Shown here: piece by piece, positions 1 to 6,323 of the stretch
Layout of the letters: each line of letters starts with the position of its first letter
Numbering within the stretch: position 1 is the stretch's first letter
NCBI GenBank assembly: GCA_003151555.1
Contig: PLXU01000010.1
Span: 2,507 to 9,610 of the forward strand
DNA from: Acidimicrobiaceae bacterium
Lineage (GTDB): Bacteria > Actinomycetota > Acidimicrobiia > Acidimicrobiales > RAAP-2
Direction: 5' to 3'
Length of the DNA: 7,104 bases
Notes under the pieces: generated by a model
Told to the model about the DNA's origin: nothing
The model's input: only the letters and a program-made list of their open reading frames with translations
Databases searched by the model: none
Translations under genes and position numbers: made by a program

Positions 1-497
1 CTCGCCAAAGTCTGGGTAGAAAGTCGTGCCTTAGCCCACTCACGAAGTTCCGAAGTGCTCTCTTGATAGAGGGCGAGTGCGGCGGGTTCGAGGTCGAGAC
101 GCAAAAGCGGGCCGTCGACTTGAATCGCTTTATCCATCTCGGTGCGCACTTTGACCAGCCGGGCCGTCTCGGAGTGGCTCTGTCCTATTTCGGGCACCGT
201 GGCGGCGATATAGAAGAGGCTATCCAGGTCGTTCACTAGGGGAGCGGCTTCGGTGATCACGGCGCCGGCGTAACTGTGACCCACCAGTACGACCGGACCA
301 TCGACCGCGTTGGCGGCCTTCGCCACGGTGGCAGCGTCGACGGCCAGATCACTGTTGGGGTCGCAATCAATCTGGCTGCTCGGTAGGTCGACCGTGCGCC
401 AATCGGCTCTTAGTTTGTCGAGGTCCTGGACGAACTTGTCCCAGCACCACGCCCCGCCCCACGCGCCGTGCACAAGAATTATTACGGGTTCAGTCAC
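1..497 (-). CDS. Alpha/beta-fold hydrolase, N-terminal part (3' end outside window)
   Basis: The reverse strand encodes about 165 residues, open to the window edge, of a probable soluble cytoplasmic alpha/beta hydrolase. The oxyanion-side motif VHGAWGGAWCW lies at residues 9-19 and the nucleophile elbow VGHSYAG at 72-78, with Ser75 as the predicted nucleophile. This combination is typical of the esterase/hydroxynitrile-lyase-like branch of the superfamily; the substrate cannot be predicted. The catalytic Asp and His should lie beyond position 1. I chose the GTG at 497 because GAGG sits 5 nt upstream (506-503 on the minus strand), the first beta strand (PVIILVHG) begins right after it, and an in-frame stop lies about 40 nt further upstream. 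It is divergent from leuS with a 56-bp gap and has no obvious functional link to it. The family is well supported; the specific function is unknown. Confidence 0.85.
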   Translation of the reverse strand, partial: MTEPVIILVHGAWGGAWCWDKFVQDLDKLRADWRTVDLPSSQIDCDPNSDLAVDAATVAKAANAVDGPVVLVGHSYAGAVITEAAPLVNDLDSLFYIAATVPEIGQSHSETARLVKVRTEMDKAIQVDGPLLRLDLEPAALALYQESTSELREWAKARLSTQTLA

Positions 498-502
498 GTC
501 GG

Positions 503-526
503 CCTCGCTGTTCAAGGCAAAGGCTA
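503..526 (-). promoter_or_regulatory. Putative -10 box and ribosome binding site of the hydrolase gene
   Basis: On the minus strand a TAGCCT hexamer (526-521) fits TANNNT and would start transcription near 514. This gives a short leader of about 17 nt containing GAGG at 506-503, 5 nt from the GTG start. No convincing -35 element is seen. The ribosome binding site is the firmer part; the -10 call is weak. Confidence 0.35.
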
Positions 527-541
527 GGCCACCAATTCACC

Positions 542-547
542 TAGAAT
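542..547 (+). promoter_or_regulatory. -10 box of the leuS operon, probably giving a leaderless mRNA
   Basis: TAGAAT is close to the consensus TATAAT. Its last base is 7 nt before the A of the leuS ATG, so the expected transcription start coincides with the start codon. No Shine-Dalgarno sequence lies between the hexamer and the ATG, which agrees with leaderless initiation, a mode common in actinobacteria. No clear -35 element is found at the usual spacing. The 56-bp gap is too short for a complete T-box leader of the kind that regulates aminoacyl-tRNA synthetase genes in other bacteria. Confidence 0.5.
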
Positions 548-553
548 CTACTG

Positions 554-3022
554 ATGGCCCGCTCATTTGATGTCGCCGCAGTAGAAGCCAAGTGGCAGGC
601 ACGCTGGCTGGACGACGGCACGTACGAGGTCGACAACGACGACCCCCGCGAGCGTTACTACTCGATGAGCATGTACCCGTACCCCTCGGGCGCCGCGCAC
701 ATGGGGCACGTGCGCAACTACACCTTCGGCGACCTGATCGTGCGCTACCAGACCATGCGCGGCAAGGCCGTGCTGTCGCCCTTCGGTTTCGACTCCTTCG
801 GCCTGCCGGCCGAGAACGCGGCCATCAAGGCGGGTAGCCACCCGCGAATCTTCACCGAAGAACGTATCAAGGAGCTGAAATCGTCGGTAATCCGCCTGGG
901 CGCCGTCTTCGACTGGCGCCGCGAGGTGCGCAGCCACGACCCCCAATTCATTAAGTACTCCCAGACGTTCTTCCTGGCCCTGCTGGAGGCTGGTCTCGCG
1001 TACCGGGCGGAGGCACCGGTCAATTGGTGCCCCGGCTGCATGACGGTGCTGGCCAATGAGCAGGTCAATCCTGACGGCACCTGTGACCGCTCTGGTGACC
1101 TGGTGATACGCAAGAACTTAGAACAGTGGTTCTTTAAGATCACCGACTACGCCGATGAGTTGTTATACGACCTCGACACCCTCGACTGGCCCGAACGGGT
1201 CAAGATCATGCAGCGCAATTGGATTGGCCGCAGCGAAGGCGTCGAGTTCGACCTGCCGTTTGCGTCGGATCCTTCTAAGGCCCTGCGCGTATTCACCACT
1301 CGTCCCGACACGGGCTTTGGCGTCACCTACGCCGTGATCGCCCCCGAGCACCCTCTGGTGGGCGACTTCACCACCAACGCGGAGCGAGCCAGCGTCAACG
1401 AACTGGTCGAGCGGGCGACGTCGTTGAGCGATCTCGAGCGCATGACCACCTCGGACGCCGGCGTCGGGCTCGAAAAGCGCGGGGTTTTCACGGGCAGCTT
1501 TGTGATCAACCCCTTCAACGACGAGCAAGTCCCGGTCTACGTGGCCGACTACGTGCTGGGCACCTACGGCACGGGCGCGATCATGGCCGTGCCGGGCGAG
1601 GACGACCGCGACTTCGCCTTTGCGACCGTCTACGGCCTGCCCATCGTTCGAACTACGCAGCCGCCCGACGGCTTTGCCGGTGGTGCCTACAGCGGCGACG
1701 GTCGGCACATCAATTCGGGCTTTCTCGACGGACTGAACGTCAAGGAGGCCAAGGTCAAAGCGGCGGAGTTCTTGGCGGATCGAGCGCACGGCGTCAACAA
1801 GGTCAACTACCGCCTGCGCGACTGGCTGGTGTCACGCCAGCGCTTCTGGGGCTGTCCCATCCCCGTGGTCTACTGCGATACGCACGGCATCGTGGCGGTG
1901 CCCCTGGATCAGTTGCCGGTGCTCGCCCCCGATGACGTGACCATGAACACGAGCGGCCAGTCGCCCCTGGCGACCCACGAGGGTTTTCGCAACACCACCT
2001 GTCCCATCGACGGGGGACCGGCGCGGCGTGAGGCCGACACCATGGACACCTTCACCGATTCGTCGTGGTACTTCCTTCGCTACTGTGATCCCTTCACCGA
2101 GGGTCAGGCCTTCGACCCCGTCGAAGTCGCCAAGTGGATGCCGGTCGATCAGTACATCGGCGGCATCGAGCACGCGATTCTGCACCTGCTCTACGCGCGC
2201 TTCTTCTTAAAGGCGCTCATCGACTTGGGTATTGCCCCGGGCGTGGCGCGCGAACCGTTCACCCGATTGTTCACCCAGGGGATCATTCGCCTCGACGGGA
2301 CACGGATGTCCAAGTCCAAGGGTAACCTGGTGTCGCCCGAGGCGTACTACGAGACGGTGGGCGCAGACGGCCTGCGCCTCTTCCACCTCTTCGTCGGCCC
2401 GCCGGCCGACAACGTCGACTGGGTTGACCAGACCGAAGAGCTCATCGAGGGCGCCGGTCGCTTCATCGAACGGGTCTACCGATTGATGAACTACGACGAC
2501 GTCAATTTTCACGAGGACTTTGGTGACGCCGACCTGGCCGTACGCCAAGCCATCCATCGAACCATTGTGAGGGTCACCCACGGTATGGAGCGCTGGAGTT
2601 ACAACACGGCCGTGGCGGCCATCATGGAACTGGTCAACACGGTCTCCAAATGGGCACGCAGTGAACACGGCGCACATCGGCCCACGATGGACGAAGCACT
2701 GGACACGCTGTTGATGCTCTTAGCTCCGATGACCCCGCACGTCACGGCCGAGCTGTGGGAGAGGCGCCACCCCGGCGTGCCATCGGTGCATCACCAGTCG
2801 TGGCCCGAGGCCGATGCCGCTCTGGTCAAGCAAGAGATGACCACGATGGTCGTGGAGATCAACGGCAAGGTGCGGGCCCGCCTGCAGGTGTCGCCGGAGA
2901 TCAGTGAAGACGATGCCCGAACCGCGGCGATGGCCAGTCCGACGATCCAGCAAGCCTTGAGCGAGCGAAGCCCGCAGCGAGTGGTAGTGCGACCACCGCG
3001 CCTGGTTAACATCATCGTCTGA
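554..3022 (+). CDS. leuS: Leucyl-tRNA synthetase
   Basis: LeuRS attaches leucine to tRNA-Leu using ATP, in the cytoplasm, and edits mischarged tRNA. The 822 residues show the full class I plan. The HIGH-type motif HMGH is at 49-52 within a PYPSGAAHMGH stretch, and the KMSKS-type motif RMSKS is at 584-588. The CP1 editing domain has the threonine-rich peptide TTRPDT at 248-253 and GTGAIMAVPG at 339-348, followed by EDDRD at 349-353. The catalytic core continues with DWLVSRQRFWG and DTMDTFTDSSWYFLRY, then the anticodon-binding helices and a C-terminal domain ending in an EINGKVRARL-type segment. The length is slightly below the E. coli enzyme. Oddities are an incomplete zinc module (Cys159, Cys162 and Cys177, but Ser180 where a fourth Cys is usual), Glu349 where many homologues have His, and four TTA leucine codons (residues 189, 204, 552 and 723). 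The gene overlaps the next one by 1 nt (TGATG). Identification is near certain. Confidence 0.98.
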   Translation: MARSFDVAAVEAKWQARWLDDGTYEVDNDDPRERYYSMSMYPYPSGAAHMGHVRNYTFGDLIVRYQTMRGKAVLSPFGFDSFGLPAENAAIKAGSHPRIFTEERIKELKSSVIRLGAVFDWRREVRSHDPQFIKYSQTFFLALLEAGLAYRAEAPVNWCPGCMTVLANEQVNPDGTCDRSGDLVIRKNLEQWFFKITDYADELLYDLDTLDWPERVKIMQRNWIGRSEGVEFDLPFASDPSKALRVFTTRPDTGFGVTYAVIAPEHPLVGDFTTNAERASVNELVERATSLSDLERMTTSDAGVGLEKRGVFTGSFVINPFNDEQVPVYVADYVLGTYGTGAIMAVPGEDDRDFAFATVYGLPIVRTTQPPDGFAGGAYSGDGRHINSGFLDGLNVKEAKVKAAEFLADRAHGVNKVNYRLRDWLVSRQRFWGCPIPVVYCDTHGIVAVPLDQLPVLAPDDVTMNTSGQSPLATHEGFRNTTCPIDGGPARREADTMDTFTDSSWYFLRYCDPFTEGQAFDPVEVAKWMPVDQYIGGIEHAILHLLYARFFLKALIDLGIAPGVAREPFTRLFTQGIIRLDGTRMSKSKGNLVSPEAYYETVGADGLRLFHLFVGPPADNVDWVDQTEELIEGAGRFIERVYRLMNYDDVNFHEDFGDADLAVRQAIHRTIVRVTHGMERWSYNTAVAAIMELVNTVSKWARSEHGAHRPTMDEALDTLLMLLAPMTPHVTAELWERRHPGVPSVHHQSWPEADAALVKQEMTTMVVEINGKVRARLQVSPEISEDDARTAAMASPTIQQALSERSPQRVVVRPPRLVNIIV

Positions 3023-3024
3023 TG
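3020..3024 (+). other. TGATG stop/start overlap, leuS to metallopeptidase
   Basis: The leuS stop TGA (3020-3022) shares its A with the ATG (3022-3024) of the next gene. No Shine-Dalgarno sequence is seen just upstream (the sequence there is AT-mixed, around GGTTAACATCATCG), so the second gene probably depends on translational coupling or reinitiation by ribosomes finishing leuS. Confidence 0.8.
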
Positions 3025-3612
3025 ACACAGCGCGCCACTTCCGCCGCCGTGAGCTCCATCTTGATCGAACCGCCGCGTTTCGATCGACCGGAAGTCGAGA
3101 TCCGCGCCTCGTCGCGGCGCAAGAAGACGGGCACGGCGCACTGGTCGGGCAGCCGCATCGTCGTGCAGATTCCGGCGCGACTGCGTGGCCGCGAGCGCAC
3201 GGCCTTCGTGGACAACCTCGTCGAGCGGCTCCTGACGCAGCGTCCCCAGAACGCGGCCGGCGACGCGGCCTTGGAAGAACGGGCCAATCTGCTGGCCGAA
3301 CAATACAACGACGGAGTCGTACCGAGCTCGGTGCGTTGGGTGACCAATCAGCAGGCCCGCTGGGCCTCGTGTTCGCCCGCTTCACGCGAGATTCGGGTCT
3401 CCAACCGGCTGCGCCAGTGTCCCGAATGGGTGATCGACGCGGTGTTGGTGCACGAACTGGCCCACCTGCAGGAGGCCGATCACTCCGCCCCCTTCTACGA
3501 GATCGCCGAGCGTCATCCGCGCCAGGCAGAGAGTGCCCTGTTCTTGGAGGGCTACGCCCTGGGACTGGGTCTGCGCATCGAGGACGCGGACGTCGACACT
3601 TCGCCCAGTTAG
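3022..3612 (+). CDS. YgjP-type (WLM/M48-like) zinc metallopeptidase
   Basis: This 196-residue protein resembles the YgjP/DUF45 family of small soluble zincin-type metallopeptidases. The zinc-binding helix HELAH lies at 144-148 (His144 and His148 as ligands, Glu145 as general base), with a likely third ligand, His154, in the following ADHSAPFY segment. Upstream lies the family hallmark, an RW (105-106) followed by RWASCS ending at residue 118, then the strand REIRVSNRL. The N-terminal half holds the usual beta-rich region (VEIRASSRRKKTGTAHW) and a charged helical linker. No signal peptide or membrane segment is visible. The physiological substrates of the family are poorly known; a protein or peptide quality-control role is an inference. 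It is co-transcribed with leuS through the TGATG overlap and has no ribosome binding site of its own. The family assignment is strong and the function open. Confidence 0.88.
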   Translation: MTQRATSAAVSSILIEPPRFDRPEVEIRASSRRKKTGTAHWSGSRIVVQIPARLRGRERTAFVDNLVERLLTQRPQNAAGDAALEERANLLAEQYNDGVVPSSVRWVTNQQARWASCSPASREIRVSNRLRQCPEWVIDAVLVHELAHLQEADHSAPFYEIAERHPRQAESALFLEGYALGLGLRIEDADVDTSPS

Positions 3613-3635
3613 TTGCGAATCCGAAAGGGCGACTA
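3610..3635. terminator. Weak hairpin across the convergent gap, possible shared terminator
   Basis: The only DNA between the convergent metallopeptidase and PAC2 genes is 20 nt. The segment TAGTTGC (3610-3616) can pair with GCGACTA (3629-3635): seven pairs, one of them G-U. Inside, CC (3621-3622) can pair with GG (3627-3628) around a GAAA tetraloop, leaving a 4-nt bulge. The arms contain the stop codons of both genes. No U-tract follows on either strand, and in the minus-strand RNA the wobble pair becomes an A-C mismatch, so intrinsic termination is not assured. Confidence 0.3.
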
Positions 3636-4514
3636 GCTCGCTTCGCCGCGCAGGAAACGCTCGAGTTCGGCTGCTAATTCGTCGCCACTGGGCAACTCCA
3701 AGCCGAGGGACGTTCCTTCGGTCTCGTCGGCCGCCTCTTCGAGCTGTTCGACCATGTTGGTGTGCTCGGGATTGTTGGTGATGAGGTCGTCCACGCGCTG
3801 GCGCGCCTCGTCGGCCGAGGCCCGTAGGGGACTGGCGTCCAGGGTGAGTCCGCTGATGCTGGCCAGGCCGTCGATGAGGGCGGTGGCCGCCTGCGGATAG
3901 GGCATCGAGGCCACGTAGTGCGGTACGCGCGCCCACAGCGTGATGATGTCCATGTCCACTTCAGCGAATCCCAGTTCGAGCGCCGAGCTGATGCCGGCCG
4001 GCACTTCCAATTCGCCGTGGACGGTGCCGACGAGTGGCAGCAGGTGGGCGCTGGCCTCGGGCGCCGTGCCGATGATGCGCACGGGCCGGGTGTGCGGCGT
4101 CGGGGCGGGAAAGGCGCCGAGACCGACCACGAGGCGCACGTCGAAGCGGCCGGCGGCGTCGGTGACCACGTCAACGAAGTCGCTCCAGTGGAAATCCGGC
4201 TCGGGACCGACCAGGAAGATGATGTCCGCGCCGTCGCCGTCTCGGCCGTAACGAAGCTGAATCTCGGGCCAGGTCAGTTCGGTCGTCACGCCGTCGACAA
4301 TGCGCGCGATGGGACGCCGCGCCCGCTGGTCAATGAAGTACTCGGTGTCAAACGTGGCCAACACTTCGGTGGTGATGGTGCTCAACACCGCGCCGATGGC
4401 CAGGTTGGCGCCCAGGCCGGCGTCGATCCAGCCCTCCAGGCAGATGACGAGCACCGGTTCGTTCAGTTCGGGGTCGGCGAGGAAGATTATGCGGTCGTAG
4501 ATTTCGTCGTCCAT
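3633..4514 (-). CDS. PAC2 family protein (proteasome assembly chaperone-like)
   Basis: This 293-residue cytoplasmic protein belongs to the PAC2 superfamily, named for a eukaryotic proteasome assembly chaperone. Actinobacterial members are widespread and structurally related, but their role is not settled. The visible hallmarks are the N-terminal VLVICLEGWIDAG segment (21-33, with GWIDAG at 28-33) starting the Rossmann-like core, a middle DIIFLVGPEPDFHW segment, and LVVGLGAFPAPTPHTRP, the family's nucleoside-phosphorylase-like core. A C-terminal acidic helical tail ends with PSGDELAAELERFLR, as is usual in actinobacterial members. It is the second gene of a minus-strand pair. Its ATG overlaps the upstream TGA by 1 nt, and GGAG (4526-4523) sits 8 nt upstream, so it can also be initiated directly. 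No membrane segment is seen. A proteasome link here is only suggested by family name, since no proteasome gene lies in the window. Confidence 0.9.
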   Translation of the reverse strand: MDDEIYDRIIFLADPELNEPVLVICLEGWIDAGLGANLAIGAVLSTITTEVLATFDTEYFIDQRARRPIARIVDGVTTELTWPEIQLRYGRDGDGADIIFLVGPEPDFHWSDFVDVVTDAAGRFDVRLVVGLGAFPAPTPHTRPVRIIGTAPEASAHLLPLVGTVHGELEVPAGISSALELGFAEVDMDIITLWARVPHYVASMPYPQAATALIDGLASISGLTLDASPLRASADEARQRVDDLITNNPEHTNMVEQLEEAADETEGTSLGLELPSGDELAAELERFLRGEAS

Positions 4515-4526
4515 CAGTTTTGCTCC
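4512..4526 (-). promoter_or_regulatory. Ribosome binding site and TGATG overlap, phosphotransferase to PAC2
   Basis: On the minus strand GGAG (4526-4523) lies 8 nt before the ATG of the PAC2 gene. The TGA of the phosphotransferase gene (4516-4514) shares its A with that ATG (4514-4512). Of the three TGATG junctions in the window this is the only one with a recognisable Shine-Dalgarno sequence. Confidence 0.7.
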
Positions 4527-5551
4527 AAGGTCTGTTTAGCCGTTTGGGCCAGCATGGCGATGTGGGCAGGGTATTCAGAAACACTGCCTAGATCTCCTGC
4601 TGTGGCTCCCGCGCTATACCGCGCGAACACCCCTTGCATAATGCAGGCCAACTTCCAATAGCCGAATGATTGATAATAGTTTATATTGCTGACGTCGAGG
4701 GTCGTTCGTGCGGCGTACGCGTCGAGTACCTGATGACGGGTGGCGAAGCCGGGCGCCGTCGTGGGCGCGGAACCGAGCAGCGTGGCCATGAGGTCTTGTG
4801 GTTCGGCCCAGTAGTCGAGGAGTATGCCGAGGTCGGCCATGGGATCGCCGAGCGTGCAGATCTCCCAATCGAGGATCGCCTTCACGTGTCCCGTGTCGTC
4901 GAGCACGGTGTTATCGAGCCGGTAATCGCCGTGCACGACCGCTACGCGTTGCTGGGCCGGAATCGAGGCCGCCAATTGGTCGCCCACGGCCTCGATGAGA
5001 CCTCCGTGATCGACGCCCTCGACGCTCATCTGCTCGTACTGGTTGCGCCAGCGCCGTAGTTGGCGTTCGATGTAGCCGTCGTGACGGGCCAGGTCGGAGA
5101 GACCTGCCTTTTCCACGTCTACGTCGTGTAGCTGGGCCAGGGTCTGGGCCAAATTGGCGCCGATTTCCGCTCGCAGGGCAATGTCGGTGCCTGCTTCGGC
5201 TTCCTCGCGCGTGCGCAGAATTGCCCCGTCGACGAATTCCATCACGTAGAAGGGCTGTTCGTTGACCGTGACGTCGCTGCAGAGGCCGAGCGGCCGGGGC
5301 ACCGGGATGCCTTGGGGGTAAAGGGCCGAAATGATCGTGTGCTCGCGAACCATGTCGTGCGCGGTGGGCAGTACGTGACTGGTCGGGGGCCGGCGCAACG
5401 CGAAGGTAGCACCTTGGGCGTCCGTCACGCGAAAGGTCAGATTGGACCGTCCGCCGGCGATGAGTTCGAACGTGAGTGGAGCGACCGCGCTCACGTGCTC
5501 GCTCATCCAGCGCGTCACGCTGTCCTGATCGATGCCCACCACGCCTTGCAT
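4514..5551 (-). CDS. Phosphotransferase family protein (APH / ACAD10-like kinase)
   Basis: The product, 345 residues from the preferred start, is a soluble aminoglycoside-phosphotransferase-fold kinase. The subgroup resembles the kinase domain of eukaryotic ACAD10/11, which in bacteria often accompanies acyl-CoA dehydrogenases. A nucleotide-binding strand-loop has GGRSNLTF at 33-40, followed by the ALRRPP segment near 51-56 typical of this subgroup. The catalytic loop HGDYRLDN is at 207-214 (Asp209 as base, Asn214 as metal ligand) and the metal-binding DWE at 228-230 continues into ICTLGDPMADLG. Activity on hydroxyacyl-CoA or another small alcohol is inferred from family, and aminoglycoside resistance is unlikely. 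An ATG at 5641 would add 30 residues but would overlap the divergent thioredoxin gene by 23 nt. The ATG at 5551 fits the domain start and a -10 box, so I chose it. No acyl-CoA dehydrogenase gene is adjacent; the partner is the downstream PAC2 gene. Confidence 0.9.
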   Translation of the reverse strand: MQGVVGIDQDSVTRWMSEHVSAVAPLTFELIAGGRSNLTFRVTDAQGATFALRRPPTSHVLPTAHDMVREHTIISALYPQGIPVPRPLGLCSDVTVNEQPFYVMEFVDGAILRTREEAEAGTDIALRAEIGANLAQTLAQLHDVDVEKAGLSDLARHDGYIERQLRRWRNQYEQMSVEGVDHGGLIEAVGDQLAASIPAQQRVAVVHGDYRLDNTVLDDTGHVKAILDWEICTLGDPMADLGILLDYWAEPQDLMATLLGSAPTTAPGFATRHQVLDAYAARTTLDVSNINYYQSFGYWKLACIMQGVFARYSAGATAGDLGSVSEYPAHIAMLAQTAKQTLEQN

Positions 5552-5559
5552 AGTGGCTG

Positions 5560-5565
5560 AGATTA
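5560..5565 (-). promoter_or_regulatory. -10 box of the phosphotransferase-PAC2 operon
   Basis: TAATCT on the minus strand (5565-5560) fits TANNNT. With the usual 7-nt distance, transcription would start about 2 nt before the ATG at 5551. No Shine-Dalgarno sequence occurs between, so a leaderless or near-leaderless transcript is likely. This placement also supports 5551 over 5641 as the start. A -35 element is not evident. Confidence 0.4.
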
Positions 5566-5594
5566 ACAGCGCCCAGTGACCCTTTCCGCCACTC

Positions 5595-5611
5595 AACGGC
5601 ACCGTTAGGCT
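5595..5611 (+). promoter_or_regulatory. -10 box with overlapping inverted repeat upstream of the thioredoxin gene
   Basis: TAGGCT (5606-5611) fits TANNNT and would start transcription at 5618-5619, on the ATG, giving a leaderless mRNA. Directly upstream, AACGG (5595-5599) and CCGTT (5602-5606) form a perfect 5-bp inverted repeat with a 2-nt spacer; its last base is the first base of the -10 hexamer. This position would suit an operator, but 5-bp arms can arise by chance. A TTTCCG at 5583-5588 has 17-nt spacing but is a poor -35 match. Confidence 0.4.
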
Positions 5612-5618
5612 GGTCGCC

Positions 5619-6323
5619 ATGAGTGATGTGACGGACGCCACGTTTGGCGCAGCGGTGATGGAACGTTCGATGACGGTGCCCGTGGTCGTGGACCTGTGGG
5701 CCGAGTGGTGTCAGCCGTGCAAGACGCTGGGACCCATTCTCGAAAAGGTGATTGGCGAGACCAATGGCGCGGTGGAACTGGCCAAAGTCGACGTCGACGC
5801 CAATCCCGACGTGGCCCGGGCCTTTGGCGCGCAGTCGATTCCCGCCGTCTTCGCCATCTTCGAGGGAAAGATCGTCGATACCTTCGTGGGGGCCCTGCCC
5901 GAGCCGGCGGTAAGAGAATTCATAGAAAAGTTGGCCCCGGGTGCGACCCTGGTCGACCAACTGCTCAACAAGGGTGACGAGCAGTCGCTGCGCGACGCGC
6001 TTGAACTGGACGCCTCGAACGTCGACGCCGCCGTCGCGCTGGGCGAACTGCTGCGCACGAGTGATCGACTGGACGAAGCGTTGACGGTCCTCACGCCTTT
6101 CGAGCACGTGCTGTCCGCCAAGACGGTGCTCGCGCGCGTTCGACTGCAACAGAGTGGCGTGAACATCGATGGCGACGTGGATCTCACGCTGGAGCATCTA
6201 TTGGAGCAGGCCAAAACTGATTCCTCCGCGAGGACCAATCTCTTGGAGATGCTCGACGCACTGGGTCCGGAGGACGCGCGCTACGTTTCGTTCCGCCGGC
6301 GTCTCGCGAATTTCATTTATTGA
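5619..6323 (+). CDS. Thioredoxin-TPR chaperedoxin, CnoX/YbbN-like
   Basis: The 234-residue cytoplasmic protein joins an N-terminal thioredoxin fold (about 1-110) to a helical TPR-like tail (about 110-234), the plan of CnoX/YbbN. In E. coli that protein protects clients from oxidative over-aggregation and passes them to GroEL. The active site is WCQPC with Cys31 and Cys34. The cis-proline is Pro75 in SIP, and the VPVVVDLWAEWC strand is classic. Having both cysteines differs from E. coli YbbN, which lacks the CxxC pair, so redox activity is likely. The tail contains an AAVALGELLRTSDRLDEALTVL-type TPR helix pair and the family-typical end FRRRLANFIY, so the C terminus is intact. The total length is shorter than the roughly 280-300 residues usual for the family, which suggests a missing repeat in the middle. 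No Shine-Dalgarno sequence is evident. It overlaps the downstream folP2-like gene by TGATG. Confidence 0.9.
   Translation: MSDVTDATFGAAVMERSMTVPVVVDLWAEWCQPCKTLGPILEKVIGETNGAVELAKVDVDANPDVARAFGAQSIPAVFAIFEGKIVDTFVGALPEPAVREFIEKLAPGATLVDQLLNKGDEQSLRDALELDASNVDAAVALGELLRTSDRLDEALTVLTPFEHVLSAKTVLARVRLQQSGVNIDGDVDLTLEHLLEQAKTDSSARTNLLEMLDALGPEDARYVSFRRRLANFIY

Noticed and set aside
498..553. A T-box or leucine attenuator leader upstream of leuS.
   Set aside because: The 56-bp gap is too short and the -10 box lies 7 nt before the ATG, leaving no leader RNA.
310..570. Plus-strand open frame crossing the hydrolase start and the leuS start.
   Set aside because: The opposite strand encodes the conserved alpha/beta hydrolase motifs, and this frame overlaps the leuS start.
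3918..4661. Long plus-strand open frame opposite the PAC2 and phosphotransferase genes.
   Set aside because: It is the antisense shadow of two conserved proteins; the His/Val/Gly-rich product has no recognisable motif.
4514..5551. Antibiotic-resistance aminoglycoside phosphotransferase.
   Set aside because: Only the fold and catalytic motifs are shared; the GGRSNLTF, ALRRPP and DWEICTLGDP segments place it in the ACAD10-like housekeeping group.
5552..5641. A 30-residue N-terminal extension of the phosphotransferase starting at 5641.
   Set aside because: It would overlap the divergent thioredoxin gene and run through both candidate promoters; the domain and a -10 box fit the start at 5551.
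4911..6197. Long open frame on the minus strand spanning the divergent promoter region.
   Set aside because: It runs through parts of two well-identified genes in other frames, shows an arginine-rich low-complexity product with no domain, and is explained by high GC.
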